Source: JARLGU01 sp036504535
GTDB lineage: Bacteria > Armatimonadota > Armatimonadia > Armatimonadales > Capsulimonadaceae
DNA: 64,000 bases
Direction: 5' to 3'
NCBI GenBank assembly: GCA_036504535.1
Contig: DASXUY010000026.1
Coordinates: 62,001-126,000, forward strand
Shown: positions 23,702 through 33,204 of the stretch, piece after piece
Position numbering within the stretch: position 1 is the stretch's first letter
Layout: every line of letters starts with the position of its first letter
Made by a program: the position numbers and the translations under genes
Notes under the pieces: model-generated
The model's database searches: none
Seen by the model: the letters and a program-made list of their open reading frames with translations, nothing else
Told to the model about the DNA's origin: nothing

Positions 23702-25792
23702 CTACCGCCCCAGCCCGAATGACGCGAGCACGCCAGGCTCGTCGTCCTTTGGGATTACGTCGATGGCACCGTCACGAGCGCGGAGGAGTGTGTGCTGGGT
23801 GTTGGCGGCTCGGGCAATGAACTCGTAGTGGACACCGTCCAGAGCGCGGTAGCCGAGGAGGTGGTGGCCGTCGAGTTTGGAGAGCAACGTTGACGAATCG
23901 AAGCCTTCGTCGAGCGGTGCCAGCGTTTCGAGATCGATGCGACTTGGGGCGCGGCTCTGTTCGGTGGTCTGGATGAGGATGCAGATACCGCTCATGGCGG
24001 CTTTAGCCGATTCCACGGATTGCACATCTTTGAGCGCCTTGGTGGAAGCGCTGCGGCGGACAAGGTTGACATCATCGAGCAGCGGAAGGATGACCCGGTC
24101 CTCGAACAGTGCGAGCGCAGTGTCGATACGCTCGACGAGAGTGGGCGGCGCGAGGAGATCGTGCTGCTCGGCATAGTCCGTCGAAGCGCCAGAGATCGGC
24201 GGTGCGACCAAGGGCGCGTGGGCAGATGCGGCGATGAACAGGCTGTGCGGGGCGGACACCTTAACAGCGGTCGCGCCGCTCGCGGTCACCTTGAGCGGCC
24301 CATCGAAGGCATTCACAGTGACGCGGCCATGCGGGCCCGCTTCGACCGAAAACGCGCCGCCATTGGAGCGTATATCTGCTTCCCACGCGGCCACAGAGAA
24401 GCGGGCAGTCGGGCGGTGCAGCGTGTCCACGGTTTCATAGATCTTGCCCTGGAGAAGCTGGAGTTGCCTGACTGCGCCGCGCGAATATGCGAGGCGTTCG
24501 AATGCCAGTTTGGTATCGGGCATCACTTTAACCCGGCATCCGCGCATCTTGAGAACGACGCTCGCCCCACTGCCGGTCTGAATGACCTCAATACTGCGCG
24601 GCGAAATGCGCTGTCCGACCGCGAGTGGCGCAGGCGCACCGCCGGAGACGAGGCGGACATTGCCAGTGACTGCGGCTACAGTCGCCCAGTCGTATTCAAT
24701 ACGTGCGCGGAGAGCGTGGAGGATGAGGCCACCAATAAGCGCTACTGAGAGCACTGTTGCGAGGACGCGTTTCGATGACGAATTGTTGAGGCCGAGCATT
24801 GAGCCAGCGGCCTGGGCATAGACGCCTAATTCCAGAACATCTTGCTTAGCGACGTGGAAATCATACAGCGTAGGTTCGCGGTGGCGAGCTCCTGTCACAA
24901 TGGCCGCAAGGTCTTCGGAGGCGCATCCCGGGCCGTTGTGATGAGCTACTGCAGGCGTATCGACAGCCGATGCCGCGTGCGGACGCCGTCCCCCTGCAAG
25001 GTCACTGAGGGCATCGCCAGCAGTGGCGTAGCGGTCGCCTGGGTTTGTCGCCATCATCTTGCGTAGCACGTCACGCACGTAAGGCGGCTGGTCGCCAAGC
25101 GGCATTGGCTTGTTGCGGGCGATGGTGCGCTTCAAAGCTTCAGTGTTCGCGCCGGAAAATGGGGCGTTTCCGCTAAGCAACTCGTAGATCACGGAGCCGG
25201 CCGAAAAGATATCGGAGCGAGTATCTCCCGGCGCACCGAGTGCCTGTTCGGGCGCCGCGTAGGGCGAGTCGCTCTTGTCACGGGCATGCGCGAGACCGAA
25301 GTTGATGACGCGAACACCTGCGGCGTCATCGGTTACGATTATATTGTGAGGCGTAATGTCTGTGTGCGCGAGGCCGAAGGTTGCGGCGTAGTCGAGCGCA
25401 GCCGCCACCGGTGTCATGATGCGGATGGCCTCGCGCAAGCTCAGCGGGCCATCGGCGTCGAGCTTCTCGCGCAGGTTCTTGCCGACAAAGTACTCGGTGA
25501 CGACGTAAAACACGCCGCGATCTTCACCGAAGCGGATGATGCTCTGGATCGCCGGATGCGAGTCGACGACCGCGTGCTCGGCCAGCGCTGCGGCAAACTT
25601 TTCCTTCGCCTTGCGCCATCGCTTGGGGTTGGACCCGCGCGGCATGCGGAAGCCTCGGAACGCAACACGCTGCCCGGTTGCGAGATCGTCGGCAGCGTAA
25701 ACGGTGCCAAGCGGGCCGACGCCAAGCTTCTCGTTGATGCGGTATCCCCACAGCACCAACGACGATGTTGTTATCTCATCTGCTTCGACCAC
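23702..25792 (-). CDS. membrane-anchored Ser/Thr pseudokinase with FecR-like domain
   Basis: 696 aa. Residues 15-275 are a PknB-type kinase fold: Gly loop GVGPLGTVY (24-32), APEQ (180-183), and HTDITPHN with D145 and N150. But the ATP-binding lysine is R46 (RVAFRGF), and DFG is N164-F-G (VINFGLAHA), so two catalytic residues are missing. About 345-368 is a single membrane helix. About 370-480 is a FecR-like domain (VTGNVRLVSGGAPAPLAVGQRI, SGASVVLKMRGCRVKVMPDTKLAFERL), then a domain of unknown fold. The GTG start 25792 has GGGAG 8 bases upstream. It likely binds ATP weakly or acts as a scaffold that senses an envelope signal. It is a single gene. Confidence 0.85.
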   Translation of the reverse strand: MVEADEITTSSLVLWGYRINEKLGVGPLGTVYAADDLATGQRVAFRGFRMPRGSNPKRWRKAKEKFAAALAEHAVVDSHPAIQSIIRFGEDRGVFYVVTEYFVGKNLREKLDADGPLSLREAIRIMTPVAAALDYAATFGLAHTDITPHNIIVTDDAAGVRVINFGLAHARDKSDSPYAAPEQALGAPGDTRSDIFSAGSVIYELLSGNAPFSGANTEALKRTIARNKPMPLGDQPPYVRDVLRKMMATNPGDRYATAGDALSDLAGGRRPHAASAVDTPAVAHHNGPGCASEDLAAIVTGARHREPTLYDFHVAKQDVLELGVYAQAAGSMLGLNNSSSKRVLATVLSVALIGGLILHALRARIEYDWATVAAVTGNVRLVSGGAPAPLAVGQRISPRSIEVIQTGSGASVVLKMRGCRVKVMPDTKLAFERLAYSRGAVRQLQLLQGKIYETVDTLHRPTARFSVAAWEADIRSNGGAFSVEAGPHGRVTVNAFDGPLKVTASGATAVKVSAPHSLFIAASAHAPLVAPPISGASTDYAEQHDLLAPPTLVERIDTALALFEDRVILPLLDDVNLVRRSASTKALKDVQSVESAKAAMSGICILIQTTEQSRAPSRIDLETLAPLDEGFDSSTLLSKLDGHHLLGYRALDGVHYEFIARAANTQHTLLRARDGAIDVIPKDDEPGVLASFGLGR

Positions 25793-26028
25793 TCCGCAAT
25801 CTCCCCGGCGACGGCGCGCCCTGCTGCATTTCGAGGCTCTGTCCTTAATGGTTGGCCGCTAGCCAGTACTTTTGCAGGCATTGGTAGGTAGTTCGGCGTG
25901 AGTTTGGATGATTCCTAGTAATTTTACGTGGTAGCAATTCTGAGGATGAAATCAAGCTGCCGCTACGCAGCGGGTATGCGGCAAGGCGATGCGTTCGCCT
26001 ATTCCCGCATATGCTGTCACCGCACCAT

Positions 26029-26946
26029 CTATAACCTATCGGGCCGGTTGGCTTTGCGATACTGCGAAGGAGGCTGACCGGAGGCGGCTTTGAAGACGCG
26101 GCTGAAGTGGTAGGGGCTTGCGAAGCCGTGAGTGGCGGCGATTTCGCCGACACTGTCTGTTGACGCGACGAGGCGGCGGCATGTCGCTTCAATGCGGACG
26201 CGGCGAACATAGTCCATGGGTGCCTCCCCGAAAGCCGATTTGAACTCGGCGTGAAAATGCGAGACGGACATGCACGCAACTTGCGCGAGATCGTCAACGC
26301 AAATCGTGTCGCTAAGCCGTCCGCGAATGTAGTCAAGGACCGGCGTGAGTCGCGACCAACCCGCGTGAGCTAACGCATCCTGGCGTGGATGAGATACGTC
26401 GCAGACCAGAGCGATGATTCGATAAGCCAATGAGCGCGCATGCAGCGATCGGGCCATAGCAACCGAGAGGCCGCGCTTGTCCGTCTGAGAGCCGTCGAGA
26501 TCACGAAGCTGAGCGATTACCGCCCCCATCTCCGCCGCAACAGGCCCAGCGACGCGCAAGGGCATATCTAGCAGCGATGTTATGTCGATGCCGCCGTTGA
26601 GAGTCGCGCGAAAATGGACCCACTGCGATTCCATGCTTGGAGCCCCCGCAAAGCTGTGACCGATGGTTAGTGGTCTGTTCGGGGGAACGAGAAACAGCTC
26701 GCCGGGTTCGATTTGGGCACTGTCACCGTCGCATTCAATGCTATACCGTCCCGTGACCACGTTGGCAAGAATGGCATATGGCACAGTTTTTCGGTGAACG
26801 TAACCATCCCGGAACCCTTGGCCGCCCGATGCCGCGATTTCGTCTACTTCGACGTATCTCACGATGCTCCCAGTAAGCAAATCACCCCTGTCGGATTCGT
26901 CAGTCAGAGAAACAGGCATGTTTTTCATAGTTCCAGCCATTGGCAT
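26029..26946 (-). CDS. AraC-family regulator with cupin-like sensor domain
   Basis: 305 aa. The N-terminal half is an AraC-type cupin (VVTGRYSIECDGDSAQIEPGELFLVPPNRPLTIG). The C-terminal 100 residues are a double helix-turn-helix (DDLAQVACMSVSHFHAEFKSAFGEAPMDYVRRVRIE, GEIAATHGFASPYHFSRVFKAASGQPPSQYR). It is divergent from the sugar isomerase/dehydrogenase pair and most likely activates it on a sugar ligand. Start ATG 26946 is the longest; 26928 and 26919 are possible, with no good ribosome site at any. Confidence 0.9.
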   Translation of the reverse strand: MPMAGTMKNMPVSLTDESDRGDLLTGSIVRYVEVDEIAASGGQGFRDGYVHRKTVPYAILANVVTGRYSIECDGDSAQIEPGELFLVPPNRPLTIGHSFAGAPSMESQWVHFRATLNGGIDITSLLDMPLRVAGPVAAEMGAVIAQLRDLDGSQTDKRGLSVAMARSLHARSLAYRIIALVCDVSHPRQDALAHAGWSRLTPVLDYIRGRLSDTICVDDLAQVACMSVSHFHAEFKSAFGEAPMDYVRRVRIEATCRRLVASTDSVGEIAATHGFASPYHFSRVFKAASGQPPSQYRKANRPDRL

Positions 26947-27011
26947 ATTGTAGCCGCTGACGTATCATTGCTGACAGAAAAGCGGTGATTCCGCTAACAG
27001 GAGATTTTGCA

Positions 27012-27806
27012 ATGATCGACAACATTGGCGTATCCGAATGGTCCTATAACAAGCAGTTTAAGGACGGCAGCATTGACCACGCGGCGTTCTTCTCCGCTAT
27101 CCACGAGCTAGGGCTACATAAAGCCGAACTTAACTCACCATTTTTCGCGTCCATCGAACCCGACTATGTCGCGACTATCGGCAGGGCGGCGGCGCAGTTC
27201 GGCGTGAAGCCGGTGAATATCGCCATCGACGATTGGTCGTGCGACCTGTCGTCGAACGACGAAGCTAACCGGCAGGCAGCGGTGGCTGTCACGGTGGCGT
27301 GGATGGATGTCGCAGTCGCGCTGGGGTGCCCGAACGTTCGCAACAACACGGGTGGAATTGATCTCGCGAGCTGCACGAAATCGTTCACCGAACTCGCCGC
27401 CGCCGCCAAGCAACGCGGGCTGCGTATTGTCATCGAGGCGCACGGTGGGTTTTCATCGGACGCGTCGAAGATCGTCCCGCTCGTCGAAGCAGTGCGCGCC
27501 GTACATGGCGACACCATTGGCATAATCCCCGACTTCGGCAACGTGATCAACGACCCTGGTTGCGACCGTTACTGCCAGATCGGAAAGCTAGCGCCATATG
27601 CCGTATTGGTTCACCCCAAGATGCACGACTTCGACGAAAATGGCGACCAGCCTGAATGGGACACGATGCGCCTGGTGAAGATAGTGCGGCAGGCTGGTTT
27701 TGACGGTGACTGGATCATCGAATACGAAGGCCATTCGGACTTGCCACCGGTAGGCATTAAGAAGAGCGTCGCGCTTTTGAGCCGATGCTTTGCGGAAAGC
27801 GAGTAG
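27012..27806 (+). CDS. sugar-phosphate isomerase/epimerase, xylose-isomerase-like TIM barrel
   Basis: 264 aa with the AP-endonuclease-2/TIM-barrel pattern: ELGLHKAELNSPFF, RGLRIVIEAHGGFSSDASK (a metal-binding Glu), GIIPDFGNVIND (Asp), AVLVHPKMHDFDENG (His) and GFDGDWIIEYEGHSD (Glu). It should isomerise or epimerise a sugar or inositol-type substrate using a divalent metal. ATG 27012 is chosen by AGGAGA 7 bases upstream. Four bases separate it from the dehydrogenase gene. Confidence 0.88.
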   Translation: MIDNIGVSEWSYNKQFKDGSIDHAAFFSAIHELGLHKAELNSPFFASIEPDYVATIGRAAAQFGVKPVNIAIDDWSCDLSSNDEANRQAAVAVTVAWMDVAVALGCPNVRNNTGGIDLASCTKSFTELAAAAKQRGLRIVIEAHGGFSSDASKIVPLVEAVRAVHGDTIGIIPDFGNVINDPGCDRYCQIGKLAPYAVLVHPKMHDFDENGDQPEWDTMRLVKIVRQAGFDGDWIIEYEGHSDLPPVGIKKSVALLSRCFAESE

Positions 27807-27810
27807 AGCC

Positions 27811-28773
27811 ATGGACAAATCGATAGCATTCACGCGCCACGAATTCGCGGAGGTCGTCGAAGTGCCTGAGAAAGGACAGCCTGGCCCGAAAGAGCTCGTG
27901 GGCAGAACACACTTCACTCTGATAAGTCCTGGAACCGAACTGGCATGGGGATACACGGGATCGTCGTTCCCATCGTACCCCGGCTACGCTGCCGTGTTTG
28001 AAGTGACTGCCGTGGGCGACGAAGTCAAAAAGTTTGCGGTGGGTGATGTCGCTTTCGGGCGCGGCGGGCACTCGTCGACGCAGCGGATGCACGAGGACAT
28101 GGCGTGTCCGGTGCCTTCGGGCCTCGCCGCCGACCACGCTGTGCTTGCGCGCCTGATGGGCGTCTCGATGACCACGTTGTCGACCACGACGGCGCGGCCC
28201 GGCGACACCGTCGTGGTCACCGGGCTCGGTCCCGTTGGCTTCCTGGCAGCGCATATGTTCAAGCGTTGTGGTTACAACGTCGTTGGCGTCGACCCAGACC
28301 AGGGGCGCCGGGATACGGCGGCGCAGTCGGGTATTGCGCGAGTATACGCGTCAATCCCGCTTGAAGGCGAGGGCGCCATCAATGACGCCGCGCTCGCCGT
28401 CGACTGCTCCGGTCACGAGCAGGCGGTGTTGGATGGGTGCAAGTGTGTGCGTCGGCGAGGCGAGGTGGTACTGGTGGGCGTCCCATGGCGCAAACTGGCC
28501 GACCTGACCGCGCACGACATCCTGCACGCTGTATTCCACAAATACGCCGTCCTGCGCAGCGGCTGGGAGTGGGAGATCCCGGAACATACCGACCTCTTCT
28601 CACACTCATCACTGCACCAGAACTACGTCACCGCCCTGCAGTGGCTCGCGGAAGGCGCAATTCCGGTGGACGCGCTTATAGAGCGATGGTCGCCAAGCGA
28701 CGCGCAAGCGGTGTACAGCGGGCTGCTAGCGAGGACGGTATCGTCGCTGTTCCAGGTGTTCGACTGGCGGTGA
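27811..28773 (+). CDS. medium-chain (alcohol dehydrogenase-like) NAD(P)-dependent oxidoreductase
   Basis: 320 aa. N-terminal GroES-like domain (LVGRTHFTLISPGTELAWGYTG), coenzyme-binding GLGPVGFLAAHMFKRCGYNVVGVDPD (GxGPVG), C-terminal catalytic part. The ISPGTE motif recalls the zinc-lacking group in which the catalytic cysteine is absent. It probably oxidises or reduces the product of the isomerase just upstream. ATG 27811 follows the upstream stop by 4 bases. Confidence 0.87.
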   Translation: MDKSIAFTRHEFAEVVEVPEKGQPGPKELVGRTHFTLISPGTELAWGYTGSSFPSYPGYAAVFEVTAVGDEVKKFAVGDVAFGRGGHSSTQRMHEDMACPVPSGLAADHAVLARLMGVSMTTLSTTTARPGDTVVVTGLGPVGFLAAHMFKRCGYNVVGVDPDQGRRDTAAQSGIARVYASIPLEGEGAINDAALAVDCSGHEQAVLDGCKCVRRRGEVVLVGVPWRKLADLTAHDILHAVFHKYAVLRSGWEWEIPEHTDLFSHSSLHQNYVTALQWLAEGAIPVDALIERWSPSDAQAVYSGLLARTVSSLFQVFDWR

Positions 28774-28785
28774 GGGGAGTGACGC

Positions 28786-28954
28786 TGTGGCGGTCGTAGG
28801 GCTGGACGGTTCTGAGAGCGGGAACGGCGCGGTACTGCTTAGTGTTGAAGGTCGCAACTGATTGACCAAGACGATGAGCTACCGCCGCAGTGATAGCGTC
28901 GAAACCGTCTAGTCCATCGGATAGAATAAGATTACCACCTCCAAGACATAGCAA
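28786..28954 (-). pseudogene. C-terminal remnant of a VapC-type PIN toxin
   Basis: The minus-strand frame reads DGFDAITAAVAHRLGQSVATFN then TKQYRAVPALRTVQPYDR, the typical C-terminal half of a VapC PIN domain (catalytic Asp, then TxN and a closing P-Y-R). The N-terminal half with the first acidic residues is missing, stop codons lie just upstream (about 28960-28975), and the frame runs on into antisense of the dehydrogenase gene. No antitoxin is adjacent. It is a decayed toxin gene. Confidence 0.6.
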
Positions 28955-28964
28955 GAGCCTAATT

Positions 28965-29546
28965 CTAGTGATAGCCCTTCGTCGCGTAAGTGACAGTTAG
29001 TAGAAGGTTTACTAATTTGAGCATCTCCTCAGCGTCTTCTTTAGATGCTAAAACGATTTCGTGCGTCTCTTCATTGCCTCGCAAACGAATACGATCCAAC
29101 CATGAGCGATTTTTTGGTGGCAAGACATTATCACCCAGATATCGAACGTAGTAAGCAAACGATTCATTTGGCTCGCCGCCTTCCGCTACGCCCACGTGCA
29201 TGAGTATTTTACGACAGATCAGCACCGATGCAGTGTGTGCCAGAATGGCACACGATCGGCGCGCTTCTTTATAAAGACTGTCTACGTCTTGGGGTAAGTT
29301 AGCAACGCTATTCTCGACAAGTGGGCGAGGATACTGAAATAATCGATCAAAATTTACGACACTTGGCAAATTGCACGTATCACAAACTCGCATATATTCC
29401 ACGACGCAACACTCTCCAAGGACTGATACGCTATATCCATCTAGCCCCATAGCTGTATTGCAGGGTGCACCGCAATGCCCGCACGTAAACCGAATAGAGT
29501 TGCCTTGTGTTTCCCGCCATTCTAGTCGTGAATGATTGAAATTCAT
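28965..29546 (-). CDS. DUF4145-domain protein
   Basis: 193 aa. It has an N-terminal zinc-ribbon (CGHCGAPC...CDTCNLPS) followed by the helical DUF4145 region (LPQDVDSLYKEARRSCAILAHTASVLICRKILMHVG, RGNEETHEI). The domain is found in restriction and defence contexts and as stand-alone proteins; its action is unknown. No restriction or methylase gene is nearby. Start ATG 29546 is the natural start. AT content is higher than in neighbours, hinting at acquisition. Confidence 0.8.
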   Translation of the reverse strand: MNFNHSRLEWRETQGNSIRFTCGHCGAPCNTAMGLDGYSVSVLGECCVVEYMRVCDTCNLPSVVNFDRLFQYPRPLVENSVANLPQDVDSLYKEARRSCAILAHTASVLICRKILMHVGVAEGGEPNESFAYYVRYLGDNVLPPKNRSWLDRIRLRGNEETHEIVLASKEDAEEMLKLVNLLLTVTYATKGYH

Positions 29547-29681
29547 TTGTAGCGCGTCCCTTTGTTATTAATAGACGAGAATTCAGCCGCAAAAGTGTCG
29601 CACGAGACTAGAAAATTTTGATTTTCGGCCTACTATTTTGCCAAAAAGGAATAGCACTGAAATGTCACAGCAGATGCAAAC

Positions 29682-29715
29682 AAGCCGAGGTCAACGGCTA
29701 CGTTGACCTCGGCTT
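29682..29715. terminator. 15-bp perfect hairpin between DUF4145 and tRNA-Ala
   Basis: AAGCCGAGGTCAACG (29682-29696) and CGTTGACCTCGGCTT (29701-29715) enclose the tetraloop GCTA. T-rich sequence follows on the plus strand (CTTTCTGCAATTTT). On the minus strand it lies about 70 bases after the tRNA and could end that transcript. Confidence 0.6.
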
Positions 29716-29783
29716 CTTTCTGCAATTTTGCGAAGCATGACCTCATCGGCTGGCGATAAGGGTTCAGCGACACGCTGGCTTGG

Positions 29784-29859
29784 TGGTGGAGCGACGGGGT
29801 CTCGAACCCCGGACCTCTTCAATGCCATTGAAGCGCTCTCCCAACTGAGCTACCGCCCC
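29784..29859 (-). tRNA. tRNA-Ala (anticodon GGC)
   Basis: A 76-nt cloverleaf with encoded CCA. Acceptor GGGGCGG pairs with TCGCTCC including G3-U70, the alanine identity pair. The D arm is GCTC/GAGC, the anticodon stem CTTCA/TGAAG encloses the loop ATGGCAT (anticodon GGC), and the T arm is CGGGG-TTCGAGA-CCCCG. It reads GCC and GCU codons. Confidence 0.97.
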
Positions 29860-29946
29860 AAGCGAAATTGAATATACCTCGCTGAGCATGGGATGTCAAC
29901 AGGGGAGCGTCAATTTGTTTACGCTATGCTGCTACGCACTGCCCCG

Positions 29947-30699
29947 TCACTTGAGTAGCCACCTCTGCAGCCACTCCAAACTTGCCTGCTGCTGATCGCT
30001 TTTATACTCATGCGGGTAGCCTGGATAGATGCGCAGGTCGAGGCGGTCGGAGATCCCTTTGGCTTTGTAGACAGGCTTGAGACGGTCGTGGAGCTTGACG
30101 GAGCCGACGTGGCGCACGGTCATATCTCCGTCGCCGTTGAGCATCTGGAGGGCGACGGGCGCGTACTTGCCGTGGTGATTGACCGGGCTCAATGCGGCGA
30201 GGACCTGTCCTGCAGGAGTCAGGAGGTGTGGTGTCTTCTCGGGGTCCACGGTGAGCCAGTCGGGACTGCTAAGCACAATGGACATCGCTTCGATGCGCTT
30301 TTCCTCAAGGGCGAGCACATGAGCGATAAATCCGCCTGCTGAGATGCCGACGAGACCCCATCGATAGTTTCGTGGCGCCCACACATCGAGCAGCATCCTC
30401 ACATCCTTGGCGGTGTCATAGACAATCTCGCGCATCGCCCCCGCGAAGTCCTTCTCCAGCATCACATCACGGTGGACAGCGTCCGCTCGCTCGCCATGCA
30501 GCCGCAGGTCTGGCGCAACCGCCACGAAGCCAGCCTGCGCGAGGCCGTACATGTAGGAGACCCAGAAATTTTTCGCGTCGTGCAGCCCGTGGATCACCAG
30601 AACTCGGGGCAGCTGGTCGACATCCGGAATGTCGGGTCCCACCGTGACAACGGGGATCATCTTTTCGGTTTCAAGCGTCGGTTCAATGAAATACTTCAA
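29947..30699 (-). CDS. alpha/beta-hydrolase
   Basis: 250 aa. Oxyanion HG motif in LVIHGLHDAKNFW, nucleophile S120 in GISAGG, an acid in GDGDMTV and the histidine in YPHEYKSD. It resembles dienelactone-hydrolase/esterase-type enzymes with no signal peptide, so it acts in the cytoplasm on an ester or peptide-like bond; substrate unknown. The start is TTG 30699: GGAG lies 6 bases upstream. It is a single gene. Confidence 0.87.
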   Translation of the reverse strand: MKYFIEPTLETEKMIPVVTVGPDIPDVDQLPRVLVIHGLHDAKNFWVSYMYGLAQAGFVAVAPDLRLHGERADAVHRDVMLEKDFAGAMREIVYDTAKDVRMLLDVWAPRNYRWGLVGISAGGFIAHVLALEEKRIEAMSIVLSSPDWLTVDPEKTPHLLTPAGQVLAALSPVNHHGKYAPVALQMLNGDGDMTVRHVGSVKLHDRLKPVYKAKGISDRLDLRIYPGYPHEYKSDQQQASLEWLQRWLLK

Positions 30700-30985
30700 T
30701 TACAACTCCGAATTATTGAGGTTTCACGAGCAATCTCGGTAAGATTTCAGTATATAATAAAGATCTAGTCAGAAGACAATATACCGTGCAAATGTTGTGT
30801 CCTAACCTGGACAGGCAAACCCTGACATCTTTTGGCTCCGTGGACGGACGGGCAACGCAATATTTTCTGTGCTGGGGCTAACGGTTGCGCGATTGGTGGC
30901 CGATAGAATAATATCGAGCATTTGAAATTCCGGGCAGCGATTCTGAAGTCGAAAAACGCTGACGGTTGAAATCATACGAAAACAA
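30700..30985. other. divergent intergenic region
   Basis: 286 bp, AT-rich near 30720-30790. It should hold the promoters of the hydrolase and the WD/TPR gene. No clear promoter, RNA or gene seen. Confidence 0.35.
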
Positions 30986-32932
30986 ATGACAAGAGTGCAG
31001 GCAGTTAATTTGGAATGGCATCTGGTCGAACCAGGGCTGCTTGGCATCGGTCGCCACTCCTTGTCCAACAGCGGCGCGATCGCGACGGCATTCCGTGATA
31101 GCCTGGCTGCACGCACCTACTGTCTCGTACGCTACACCGACACATCACACGGTGACGCCGAAGCTGAGATTGGTGGCACGTTCGCCATGGAGGCCATCCG
31201 GGCGCTGCAGGTGCTACCTCAGGGTGGATTTGCGCTCGCGGTAACCGACGACGACCTCTACTTCATGGAAACGTCGTCCGTTCTCATTGGTCGCACAACT
31301 TACCAGCCTGGCCGTGGCATGATGTTCGTAGACATCGACCTCGCCGCATCCGACCACAGGCGAACGTTCATTATCCTCTCCATGGACCGCACGGGCGACA
31401 ACTATACGGTGTCCGCAGCCGAGGGTGGCGATTCGCTGGTGTCGCTTTGGGCGAAAACGTGGATGATCAAGGTGACCGCAATCGCCGTTTCCGCGAACGG
31501 TGAATGGTTTGCGACAGGCCTTGCCAATGGTAGCGTGGTGCTCATGGACCGCGCACGGCAGATCGCGTGGGAATCGATCCCCGACGCCGATGACGAAAGC
31601 CGTCCGTCAATTGCCTCGCTGTGCGTCGACTCCCAAGGCTCTGTGATAGTCGTAGACGATTCCGGGGAAGTTCGCCGACACGCTAGCGCTCACGGTCACG
31701 TCATGTGGCGATCGATGCTGCCCGAAGCGCAACCCGACAACCACCAGCTCATTGCATCGAAGTATTCAGTCGCCGCAAGCGCAACGACGAGCGTCATCGC
31801 CGTCACAAGCATTCAGCAGACGACAACCAAAACGGGCAAGCCTGTCGCCGAAGCGAATTACGCCATCCTCGACGGCGAATCGGGCTCCACGGTGTGGAAT
31901 GATCGTTTGCCATCAGCCCCGTCCGGTGTGGCCGTGGCCCCCAACGGCAAAACCGTGGCGATTAGCTGTCGCGCGGGAGACCTGATTTCGTTCTCGGTGA
32001 AACTGTCGCGCGAAAACGGGCTGCGGTCCACCACCCACCAATTCGCTCTCGCACAAGCAATGTTCGAAGAGGCGCGCGCGGCAGCGGACGCTGGCCAGTT
32101 TACCGAGGCGCTCCCCCTGCTCGACGAAGCCCTGGCGCTGAACCCAACGCATAGCGGAGCCACGGTGCTGTTCGACGATGTCGTGTGGCACCTGCGAAGC
32201 GATGTCATGAAGCGCACAACCGAAGTAACTCGCGAGAATTTGGCCGAGGTGGAGATTGCGCTCAAGCTGATCCCGTATGACGAGAAGCTGACCGTTCGCC
32301 GCAACGCCCTGGCGCGGTTGCTCGCCGAAAAACTGAGCACGGAGGCAATGGCTCTCGATGCTGAAGGTCGCGAAGATGAAGCCATCAGGCTGTTCGTAGA
32401 GGCGGTCAACCTCGATAAGAACAGCTTCGATGTTCGCCTGGCGCTGAAGAACCTTCAAGATAAATATATTCGTAAGCTTGTCCAGGAGAGCCAGGTCTGC
32501 ATGGCCAACCAGGACCACGGCGGCGCGGTCGATTTGCTCGAAAAGGTGCGCTCGCTTCGACCCGACGAACCGGGGCTCGAAGACCGTATCGGCTTTTCGT
32601 ACGCCAACCTCGCGTTCGCCACCGGGATGCACCAGTACAACCTCAAGCGCTACGCCCAAGCCGCATTCCAGTTCCGCAAGACACTCGCTCTACAGCGCGA
32701 AAACGTCGAAGCCGCTCGGTACCTTCGACTATCGGAAGCAGCGGCGAGACAATCGATCACCATTCCGAATGGCAACGGCAAAATGCGCGACATCGACACA
32801 GAGGATGAGCCCACCGACGAGGCCATCACCGCAACAGCAGCGCCAATAGAGAGCGCAGCGCGGTCCGCCCGCTCGCACCGCCAGCCGCTGCACCGTCCCG
32901 TCTCTCGCAGTCGCAGGTCGTTCCCTCAGTAG
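30986..32932 (+). CDS. beta-propeller plus TPR protein
   Basis: 648 aa without a signal peptide. Residues 1-350 are WD/PQQ-like blades (AISANGEWFATGLANGSVVLMDR-type and VAPNGKTVAISCRAGDLISF-type units). Residues 350-590 are TPR helices (FEEARAAADAGQFTEALPLLDEALALNP, EGREDEAIRLFVEAVNLDKNSFDVRLALKNL, YAQAAFQFRKTLALQREN). The basic, low-complexity tail (about 590-648, RSHRQPLHRPVSRSRR) is probably disordered. It looks like a cytoplasmic scaffold. The ATG at 30986 has no strong ribosome site. Partner unknown; the secreted WD40 protein at 20174 is a possible relative. Confidence 0.75.
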   Translation: MTRVQAVNLEWHLVEPGLLGIGRHSLSNSGAIATAFRDSLAARTYCLVRYTDTSHGDAEAEIGGTFAMEAIRALQVLPQGGFALAVTDDDLYFMETSSVLIGRTTYQPGRGMMFVDIDLAASDHRRTFIILSMDRTGDNYTVSAAEGGDSLVSLWAKTWMIKVTAIAVSANGEWFATGLANGSVVLMDRARQIAWESIPDADDESRPSIASLCVDSQGSVIVVDDSGEVRRHASAHGHVMWRSMLPEAQPDNHQLIASKYSVAASATTSVIAVTSIQQTTTKTGKPVAEANYAILDGESGSTVWNDRLPSAPSGVAVAPNGKTVAISCRAGDLISFSVKLSRENGLRSTTHQFALAQAMFEEARAAADAGQFTEALPLLDEALALNPTHSGATVLFDDVVWHLRSDVMKRTTEVTRENLAEVEIALKLIPYDEKLTVRRNALARLLAEKLSTEAMALDAEGREDEAIRLFVEAVNLDKNSFDVRLALKNLQDKYIRKLVQESQVCMANQDHGGAVDLLEKVRSLRPDEPGLEDRIGFSYANLAFATGMHQYNLKRYAQAAFQFRKTLALQRENVEAARYLRLSEAAARQSITIPNGNGKMRDIDTEDEPTDEAITATAAPIESAARSARSHRQPLHRPVSRSRRSFPQ

Positions 32933-33204
32933 CAAGCTGCCGCGCAGAGCGCCCCGGAGCTTCCGCAGACCAGATCGAAATTGCGCCAAATATCTCTTAT
33001 TTAGCTGAATCCATCCCCATAAACCTATTACTTCAGCTACCCCACCCTGCCGTCAGACCCAGGATGTTGACACTCTCCATCCATAATCAATATAATATTG
33101 TCGAATAATGTGCTTAATAGTCAGGATTCCTGGAACAAGCACCCTGCCATTTGACAGTATACTAAACGCATAATCATCCTCTCTCCACAAGGACAGCACT
33201 AACC

